Under the pieces are notes generated by a model, which saw only the letters and a list, made by a program, of their open reading frames with translations, had not been told where the DNA came from and ran no database searches. Shown here piece by piece: positions 58,842 through 64,000 of a stretch of DNA of 64,000 bases. The DNA comes from VRUE01 sp963837735 (GTDB lineage: Bacteria > Actinomycetota > Thermoleophilia > Solirubrobacterales > 70-9). The DNA lies in assembly GCA_963837735.1 (NCBI GenBank), contig CAWIOM010000010.1:62001-126000 (forward strand), written 5' to 3'. Position 1 is the first letter of the stretch. Every line of letters starts with the position of its first letter. The position numbers and the translations under genes are program-made.

Positions 58842-59324
58842 CTAGTCGATTGCCCTGCCGGCCAACGCTAGCGCTTCGACGCCAGGCCCGGGGAGGGCAC
58901 GCGCGTCGCGTGCGTGGAGGAGCTCGCCGCACTCCTCGCAGATGCCCCGATCGCTGACCGGGCCGCCGCACCCCTTGTGGACGATCAGCATCGGTGGCCC
59001 GGCGGGGGAGGGGGAGTGCCGGTCGCCCCAGGCGAGCAGGGCGATCAGCGCCGGCCAGAGGTCGAGGCCCTTCTCGGTGAGGAAGTATTCGTGGCGCTCG
59101 GGGTTGTGCTGGTAGGCGCGCCGTTCGAGGATGTCCTCGTCGAGGAGCCGCTGGAGGCGGGCGGCGAGGGTGTTGCGGGCGATGCCGAGGCTCTTCTGCA
59201 GCTCGTCGAAGCGCCGGTGCCTGTTCATCACGTCGCGGACGATCAGCAGCGACCAGCGCTCGCCGACGACCTCGAGGGCGTTGGCGATCGAGCAGACCTG
59301 GCCGGGATAGTCGTGAGGGAGCAC
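58842..59324 (-). CDS. HxlR-family regulator with C-terminal zinc ribbon
   Basis: A 160-residue regulator from GTG 59324. The HxlR winged helix (CSIANALEVVGERWSLLIVRDVMNRHRRFDELQKSLGIARNTLAARLQRLL at 11-61, wing HEYFLTEKGLDLW) is followed by a small tail with HKGCGGPVSDRGICEECGELL, a likely zinc ribbon with three cysteines plus His. It precedes the aldehyde dehydrogenase by 9 bases and is divergent from the thioesterase gene, with two palindromes in the shared promoter region. It probably controls both sides and itself in response to an aldehyde or acyl compound, which is an inference. Confidence 0.88.
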   Translation of the reverse strand: MLPHDYPGQVCSIANALEVVGERWSLLIVRDVMNRHRRFDELQKSLGIARNTLAARLQRLLDEDILERRAYQHNPERHEYFLTEKGLDLWPALIALLAWGDRHSPSPAGPPMLIVHKGCGGPVSDRGICEECGELLHARDARALPGPGVEALALAGRAID

Positions 59325-59346
59325 GAGTGTGATCTTCGCACAGTCA

Positions 59347-59405
59347 GTTGCTTGACGCAACTCACCTGTGTATGGTTTCGCACGATGAGAGTTGCGTGAA
59401 GCAAC
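59347..59405. promoter_or_regulatory. twin GTTGC-N5-GCAAC operators in divergent promoter
   Basis: GTTGC-TTGAC-GCAAC (59347-59361) and GTTGC-GTGAA-GCAAC (59391-59405) have identical 5-bp arms and 5-base spacers, with centres 44 bases apart (about four helical turns). TTGCTT (59348-59353) and TATGGT (59371-59376), 17 bases apart, form a possible rightward promoter whose -35 lies in the first palindrome. Cooperative binding of HxlR dimers is inferred. Confidence 0.7.
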
Positions 59406-59438
59406 CCGGCCGATGAAATGCCGACAGGAGGCGAAGCG

Positions 59439-59589
59439 ATGAGGCTGACGACCAGAAACCGAAACCAGAGTCGGCGCCAGGTTCCCGCGGATCTCGATCA
59501 GCCAGGAGGAGATCACCGCCGACCTGATCTACCCGGCGCGCCGGCAGGCGCCCGCCGCACCCGTCGGTGGCCGCCGGAAGCGCCGATGA
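59439..59589 (+). CDS. possible small basic-tailed protein, frame-changed
   Basis: ATG 59439 has one of the best ribosome sites in the window (AGGAGG, 59426-59431, spacing 7). In its own frame it reads straight into the thioesterase with unlikely residues. Removing one base near 59453-59460 gives about 49 residues, including ETETRVGARFPRISISQEE and a tail GGRRKRR, ending at a TGA (59587-59589) that overlaps the thioesterase ATG in the ATGA pattern common here. If real, it is a small cytoplasmic protein of unknown function under the HxlR operators. Confidence 0.35.
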
Positions 59590-60165
59590 GCACGGAGCCC
59601 GCCGAGCTCCGTCTCAGTGAGGACGCCGACGCGACGGACGTCGCCCAGGCGTACGCCGAGCTCGACCCCCAGGCCAGCCGCAGCCGTACCCTGGTCTGGC
59701 AGGACCCGCTGCCGACGGCGGCCGCCGGGGCGACGATGACCGGCATGGAGTACATGACGGCGGTCGTCGAGGCGAAGCTGCCGCCGCCGCCGATCGCCGT
59801 CGTCATGCGCATGCGGCCGATCGAGATCTCAGAGGGGCGGGCCGTCTTCGAGGGCACCCCCGGCGAGGAGCACTACAACCCGATCGGCGTCGTCCACGGC
59901 GGCTACGCGGCGACCCTGCTCGACTCTGCCCTCGGCTGCGCCGTGCACACCACGCTGGAGGCCGGCGTCGGCTACACCTCGCTCGGCCTCGAGGCCAAGT
60001 ACGTGCGGCCGATCACCCGCGACACCGGCCGCGTCCTCTGCGAGGCCGAAGGTCCTCTACCGAGGTCGCAAACAGGCGACCTCGGAGGCGAGCCTGACGG
60101 CGGCGGACTCGGGGAAGCTGCTCGCACACGGAGTCGCCACCTGCATGATCCTCGGCGGCGAGTAG
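59586..60165 (+). CDS. hotdog-fold thioesterase, frame-changed
   Basis: About 192 residues after correction. A PaaI/4HBT-type thioesterase: N-terminal helical stretch, then EHYNPIGVVHGGYAATLLDSALG (93-115) with the HGG turn and catalytic acid, VHTTLEAGVGYTSLGLEAKYVRPI, and after the frame change KVLYRGRKQATSEASL and LLAHGVATCMILGGE. The change lies near 60044-60052 (one extra base). The uncorrected frame gives an unrelated Arg-rich tail. ATG 59586 is divergent from the HxlR gene. The last 109 bases overlap the aminopeptidase gene on the other strand. Confidence 0.82.
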
Positions 60166-61613
60166 CGGGCGCGCCCGCGAGGGGCTGAGCGCCGAGCCAG
60201 CTCGACCAGGAGCCGGACGCCGTAGCCGCTGGCGCCGGTGCCGGTGTACTCGCGGCCGACGTCCCAGGCGGTGCCGGCGATGTCGATGTGGGCCCAGGGG
60301 GTGTCGCCGACGAATTCGCGGAGGAACTCGGCCGCGGTGATCGTCCCCGCCTTGCGCTTCGAGGCGAGGTTGGAGAGATCGGCGACGGTGCCCTTCATCA
60401 GGGCTCTGAACTCGGGGTGCAGCGGCAGGCGCCAGACCAGCTCTCCGGTCTCCTCGCCGGCGCCCTCCACGTCCGCTGCGAGATCGTCGTCGTTGGAGAT
60501 CACGGCGGCATAGGTGGAGCCCAGAGCGATCAGCACGGCGCCGGTCAGGGTGGCGAGGTCGACGATCCTTTCGGCCCCGAGCTCGACCGCGTAGGCGAGT
60601 GCGTCGGCGAGGATCAGCCGTCCCTCCGCGTCGGTGTTGTTGACCTCGACGGTCTTGCCGTTGTACTGGGTGATCACGTCACCGGGCTTCACCGCGGTCC
60701 CGGACGGCATGTTCTCGGTTGCGGGGACGACGGCGACGAGGTCCAGGGGCAGGGCGAGCTCGGCGATCGCGGCGACTGCCTCGAGCACGGCTGCGGCGCC
60801 CGACATGTCCATCTTCATCTCCTGCATGCCCGCCGAGGGCTTGATCGAGATGCCGCCGGTGTCGAAGGTGACGCCCTTGCCGACGAGGCCGAGAGTCGGG
60901 CCGTCGCCGCCGCCGCCGTAACGCAGGACGATCAGCTTCTCCTCCTCCTCGCCCCCTTGCCCGACCGCGAGCAGGCCGCCCATCCGCCTCTCCTCGAGCC
61001 AGTCGCGGCCGAACACCTCCGCCCTCACCGCCTCGTGCTCGGAGGCGATCTCGAGGGCCCGGCCGCCGAGGAACGCGGGGGTGGCGACGTTCGAGGGCAG
61101 GCTCTGCAGGTCGCGGGCCCGGTTCTGGGCCTCGGCGCAGACGCGGGCCGACTCGGCGGCGCCCGAGACACCCTCGGGGGCGATCAGGGTCAGCGAGTCG
61201 ATGGCCGGTGGGGGAGGGTCCTCGGGGTCCCGGCCGATGAAGCGGTCGAAGCGGTACGCGCCGAGAATCGTGCCGGTGACGAGCCCCGCGGCGATCGCGT
61301 CCTCCTCATCGGCCTCCGGCAGCAGCCAGGCGATCGTGGCGGCCTCGAACCGGGCCGCCTGCCGGGCGGCGAGCGCCGCCGCGACCCGGGCGCGCTCGGC
61401 GCTCATCTCGGCGCGCTTGCCGAGGCCGACGACCAGCGCCCGCGCCGGGCTCGACGGGTGCAGCGTCGAGAGCTTCTTGAAGGCGCTCTTCGCGTCGCGC
61501 TCGCCGGCCGCGCCGACGAGCGCCTCAGGCAGCGACTCTCCCTCGTAGAGCCCGGCGACGAGTAGGTCGGCGTCGACCTCGGCGGGGCTCGCTTGGCTGG
61601 TCTCGACCTTCAA
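60057..61613 (-). CDS. pepA: leucyl aminopeptidase (M17)
   Basis: A 518-residue M17 cytosolic aminopeptidase. The catalytic domain has LVGKGVTFDTGGISIKPSAGMQEMKMDMSGAAAV (282-315), the signature NNTDAEGRLILADAL and the metal-site residues around them, followed by ATLTGA and the C-terminal IDIAGTAW...GASGYGVRLLVELA. Start TTG 61613 begins at KVETSQASP, the usual family start. An upstream extension to 61736 overlaps the thiolase promoter and is rejected. About 35 residues beyond the usual end run antisense into the thioesterase gene, since no stop occurs in any minus-strand frame before 60059. Confidence 0.9.
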   Translation of the reverse strand: MKVETSQASPAEVDADLLVAGLYEGESLPEALVGAAGERDAKSAFKKLSTLHPSSPARALVVGLGKRAEMSAERARVAAALAARQAARFEAATIAWLLPEADEEDAIAAGLVTGTILGAYRFDRFIGRDPEDPPPPAIDSLTLIAPEGVSGAAESARVCAEAQNRARDLQSLPSNVATPAFLGGRALEIASEHEAVRAEVFGRDWLEERRMGGLLAVGQGGEEEEKLIVLRYGGGGDGPTLGLVGKGVTFDTGGISIKPSAGMQEMKMDMSGAAAVLEAVAAIAELALPLDLVAVVPATENMPSGTAVKPGDVITQYNGKTVEVNNTDAEGRLILADALAYAVELGAERIVDLATLTGAVLIALGSTYAAVISNDDDLAADVEGAGEETGELVWRLPLHPEFRALMKGTVADLSNLASKRKAGTITAAEFLREFVGDTPWAHIDIAGTAWDVGREYTGTGASGYGVRLLVELARRSAPRGRARYSPPRIMQVATPCASSFPESAAVRLASEVACLRPR

Positions 61614-61735
61614 GCGGGGCGATTCTATGCGCTGCCGGCACCGCCCCGACGCCGTCCCGGTATCTTTCCGATCAGGGCCATGCGGCCCTTCCCGAGCCGA
61701 GACCCGGCACAAATCGAAGACGCAGAAAGGCCCCA

Positions 61736-62920
61736 ATGCCCAGCACAGTCATCCTCGGAACCGCGCGCACGCCCTTCGGCAAGATGGGCGGCACCCTCTC
61801 CTCCCTCGACGCCACCGACCTCGGCGGCCAGGCGATCTCCGCCGCTCTGGATCGATCCGGCGTCGAGCCCGAGCAGGTCGACCAGGTCGTCTTCGGCCAG
61901 GTCCTGCAGGCCGGCCAGGGCCAGATCCCCTCGCGCCAGGCGCAGATCAAGGGCGGGATTCCCAAGGAGGTCCCCTCGGAGACGATCAACAAGGTCTGCG
62001 CTTCGGGAATGCGCACGATCGGCCTCGCCGACATGGCAATCCGGGCCGGCGACGCCGACGTCGCGGTGACCGGCGGCATGGAGTCGATGAGCGGCGCCCC
62101 CCACCTGCTGCCCGGCGCCCGCTTCGGCTACCGGATGGGCCACGTGGAGACGATCGACGCGATGGTCCACGACGGCCTCACCAACCCCTTCACCGAAAAG
62201 CAGATGATCAACGAGGCGAGCGAGGTCTCCAACGAGCTCGAGATCACCCGCGCCGACATGGACCGCTTCGCCGAGCGCTCGCACAGGCTCGCGGCCGAGG
62301 CGACGGACGCCGGCCGCCTCGCCGACGAGATCGTCGGCGTCACCGTCAAGTCACGCAAGGGCGAGAACACGATCGAGGCCGATGAGGCGATCCGCGCCGA
62401 GACCACGGTCGAGACGCTGGCCGGATTGCGGGCGATCGGCGGCGAGGACGCCACCCACACGGCCGGCAACGCGCCGGGCGTCAACGACGGCGCCGGCGCG
62501 ATCGTCGTCGCCTCCGACGAGTGGGCCGAGCGGGAGGGCCGCCCTGTCCTCGCCCGCGTCCTCTCCTACGGCACCGTCGCCGACGACTTCGCCTACCTTG
62601 CGAAAACTCCGGCCAATGCCGCCAAGCAGGCGCTGGAGAAGATCGGCAAGAGCCCCGAGGACGTCGACCTCTGGGAGATCAACGAGGCCTTCGCCTCGGT
62701 GGCCCTCAACTCGATGCGGATGCTTGGGGTGGACGAGGAGAACGTCAACGTCAACGGCGGGGCGATCGCGCTCGGCCACCCGATCGGCGCCTCGGGCTCG
62801 CGGATCGTCGGCTCGCTCGTCCACGAGCTCGGCCGTCGGGGCGGCGGACTCGGCGTCGCCGCGATCTGCAGCGGCGGCGGCCAGGGTGACGCGATCGTGA
62901 TCGAGGTCGCCGGCTCCTAG
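61736..62920 (+). CDS. acetyl-CoA acetyltransferase (thiolase)
   Basis: A 394-residue biosynthetic-type thiolase. Nucleophile C88 is in INKVCASGMRTIGLA, H348 in NGGAIALGHPIGASGSRI and C378 in AAICSGGGQGDA. The GGMESMSGAPHLLPGARFGYRMG loop (105-127) is typical of AtoB/PhaA enzymes, which interconvert acetoacetyl-CoA and acetyl-CoA. ATG 61736 follows GAAAGG. It differs from the FadA-like thiolase at 2550, so the window carries both thiolase types. Confidence 0.94.
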   Translation: MPSTVILGTARTPFGKMGGTLSSLDATDLGGQAISAALDRSGVEPEQVDQVVFGQVLQAGQGQIPSRQAQIKGGIPKEVPSETINKVCASGMRTIGLADMAIRAGDADVAVTGGMESMSGAPHLLPGARFGYRMGHVETIDAMVHDGLTNPFTEKQMINEASEVSNELEITRADMDRFAERSHRLAAEATDAGRLADEIVGVTVKSRKGENTIEADEAIRAETTVETLAGLRAIGGEDATHTAGNAPGVNDGAGAIVVASDEWAEREGRPVLARVLSYGTVADDFAYLAKTPANAAKQALEKIGKSPEDVDLWEINEAFASVALNSMRMLGVDEENVNVNGGAIALGHPIGASGSRIVGSLVHELGRRGGGLGVAAICSGGGQGDAIVIEVAGS

Positions 62921-62940
62921 GCCGGGGGCCGACCGGCCCG

Positions 62941-63696
62941 ATGCCCCGCGCAGCCGCCTTCTTCGATCTCGACAAGACCCTGATGGCGGGGTCGAGCGGC
63001 ATGCCGTTCGCGCGGGTCGCGATGCACCACGGGATCGTCAGCCGCCGGCAGCTTGCGAGCTGGGGTATCGAGCACCTGCGCTACCGGCTGCGCGGCACCA
63101 CCGACGAGCGCACGAGCGACGTGCTCCGCCAGGCGAGGGAGCTGATCTCGGGCGTGTCGGCCCGCGACGTCGAGCGGATGAACCCGGAGGTGCTGGCGGC
63201 GGTCCTGCCGCGGGTCTACCCCCAGATGCTCGAAGAGGTCTACGCACACCAGGACGCCGGCCGCGCCACCTTCATCGTCAGCGCCGCCGGCCACGGCGTC
63301 GTCGAGCCCCTGGCCCAGGTGCTGGGGATGGAGGGGGGAATCGGCACCCGCTATGAGGTCGACGCCGAGGGTGCCTTCACCGGCCGCTTCGACGGCCCCT
63401 TCGTCTACGGGCCGGGAAAGGTCGAGGCGATGGAGGCGTTTGCCGCCGAGCACGGCATCGACCTGGCCGACTCCTACGCGTACTCGGACTCGCTCTCGGA
63501 CCTGCCGATGCTGGAAGCGGTCGGGCACGCGGTGGTCGTCAATCCCGACCCGGCGCTGGCCGGGATCGCCAAGCGCGAGGGATGGCAGACGATGCGCTTC
63601 GAGCGCCTCGGGCGGCGGCTTGCGATCGGCGCTGCCGCGTTGCTCGCGGCAGCGGTCGGGTGGGGCGGTTCACGCTACGCCGCGCGCCGCGCCTAG
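62941..63696 (+). CDS. HAD-IB phosphatase with C-terminal membrane helix
   Basis: A 251-residue HAD-superfamily subfamily IB hydrolase. Motif I is AAFFDLDKTLMAGSSGMPF (catalytic aspartates D9 and D11), motif II FIVSAAGHG, and motif III/IV YGPGKVEAM and YAYSDSLSDLPMLEAVGHAVVVNPD. The last 25 residues form a membrane helix ending in ARRA, as in actinobacterial homologues that act on lipid-linked or lysophospholipid substrates. It follows the thiolase by 20 bases. Substrate not identifiable. Confidence 0.85.
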   Translation: MPRAAAFFDLDKTLMAGSSGMPFARVAMHHGIVSRRQLASWGIEHLRYRLRGTTDERTSDVLRQARELISGVSARDVERMNPEVLAAVLPRVYPQMLEEVYAHQDAGRATFIVSAAGHGVVEPLAQVLGMEGGIGTRYEVDAEGAFTGRFDGPFVYGPGKVEAMEAFAAEHGIDLADSYAYSDSLSDLPMLEAVGHAVVVNPDPALAGIAKREGWQTMRFERLGRRLAIGAAALLAAAVGWGGSRYAARRA

Positions 63697-63705
63697 ACTT
63701 ATCCG

Positions 63706-64000
63706 ATGGCGGCGGACCCGAAGCAGCGTCCCGAGTACAAGGAACGGGAGGCCGAGTTCTCGACGATGTCGGGGCACCCGATCGAGCCTCTCTACGGCCC
63801 CGACGACGTCACCGGGGAGGCGGCCGAGAAGGTCGGCAGCCCCGGTGAGTTTCCCTTCACGCGCGGGCCGTACCCCTCGATGTACCGAGGACGACTCTGG
63901 ACGATGCGCCAGTTCGCCGGCTTCGGCACGGTCGAGGAGACCAACGAGCGCTTCCACTACCTGCTCGACCACGGCCAGACGGGGCTCTCGACGGCCTTCG
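63706..64000 (+). CDS. methylmalonyl-CoA mutase-type large subunit, N-terminal fragment
   Basis: The first 98 codons of a B12-dependent acyl-CoA mutase, cut by the right edge. Clear family segments are FPFTRGPYPSMYRGRLWTMRQFAGFG (48-73), including the TRGPYP substrate-channel motif, and ETNERFHYLLDHGQTGLSTAF. The N-terminus is short, as in the large subunits of methylmalonyl- or isobutyryl-CoA mutases; the B12 domain is not in view. meaB at 51 kb encodes the matching chaperone. ATG 63706 follows the HAD gene by 9 bases. Confidence 0.9.
   Translation, partial: MAADPKQRPEYKEREAEFSTMSGHPIEPLYGPDDVTGEAAEKVGSPGEFPFTRGPYPSMYRGRLWTMRQFAGFGTVEETNERFHYLLDHGQTGLSTAF

Noticed and set aside
1..64000. 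tRNA, rRNA, CRISPR, transposon, integrase or prophage signals
   Set aside because: None was found by reading both strands; base composition and gene style look uniform across the window.

Overview
The window is very GC-rich, densely packed bacterial DNA. Gene content points to a non-mycobacterial actinobacterium, most likely of the class Thermoleophilia (Solirubrobacterales-like). The evidence is two F420-type luciferase-like oxidoreductases, ergothioneine genes, a CtpE-type P-ATPase, a DipZ fusion, homologues of the mycobacterial Rv3030-Rv3032 cluster, an Rv1264-type cyclase, many GTG/TTG starts, and secreted repeat domains of a type common in Thermoleophilia. The taxon is an inference from gene families and was not tested. 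I see no tRNA, rRNA, CRISPR array, prophage or insertion sequence. No gene-free stretch exceeds 300 bases.

Layout. 1-2.5 kb: start of a PAS protein, an ECF sigma/anti-sigma pair and small proteins. 2.5-5.2 kb: thiolase, divergent crotonase and hotdog thioesterase. 5.2-11.8 kb: CtpE-like P-ATPase, F420 oxidoreductase, three-gene transhydrogenase. 11.8-18.5 kb: secreted Vps62-like protein, SDR, egtB-egtD, second F420 oxidoreductase, glpX, YihY membrane protein. 18.5-20 kb: housekeeping sigma factor with a strong promoter and structured flanks. 20-36.2 kb: a complete type IV pilus locus in two convergent blocks (pilT-like, thioredoxin-fold protein, pilB, pilT, pilC, structured leader, pilA, secreted protein, pilD on +; three minor pilins, pilM, pilN, pilO and a PilP-like protein on -). 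There is no secretin, as expected for a single-membrane cell. 36.3-46 kb: HxlR regulator, a large unknown protein, two Get3/ArsA-like ATPases, parA-ftsZ, gamma-glutamyltransferase, adenylate cyclase. 46-51 kb: methyltransferase, GH57 branching enzyme, GT4 glucosyltransferase and hexapeptide acyltransferase, matching the mycobacterial methylated-polysaccharide locus. 51-64 kb: meaB, PRC-barrel protein, repeat lipoprotein, DipZ, two-component system, acyl-CoA and aldehyde dehydrogenases, a second HxlR regulator with twin operators, aminopeptidase, thiolase, HAD phosphatase, and the start of a methylmalonyl-CoA mutase-type gene.

About fifteen otherwise normal genes, several of them housekeeping genes, are interrupted by one-base frame changes. 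This pattern fits indel errors in the assembly much better than real gene decay. For these genes I give the full corrected span and say where the frame changes.

Regulatory DNA that stands out: a roughly 150-nt leader with competing stems before pilA, a perfect 20-bp inverted repeat between divergent methyltransferase genes, two GTTGC-N5-GCAAC operators at the second HxlR gene, a CTTCA-N5-TGAAG element shared by the first HxlR promoter and the sigma-factor promoter, and a near-consensus CRP half-site pair near the left edge.
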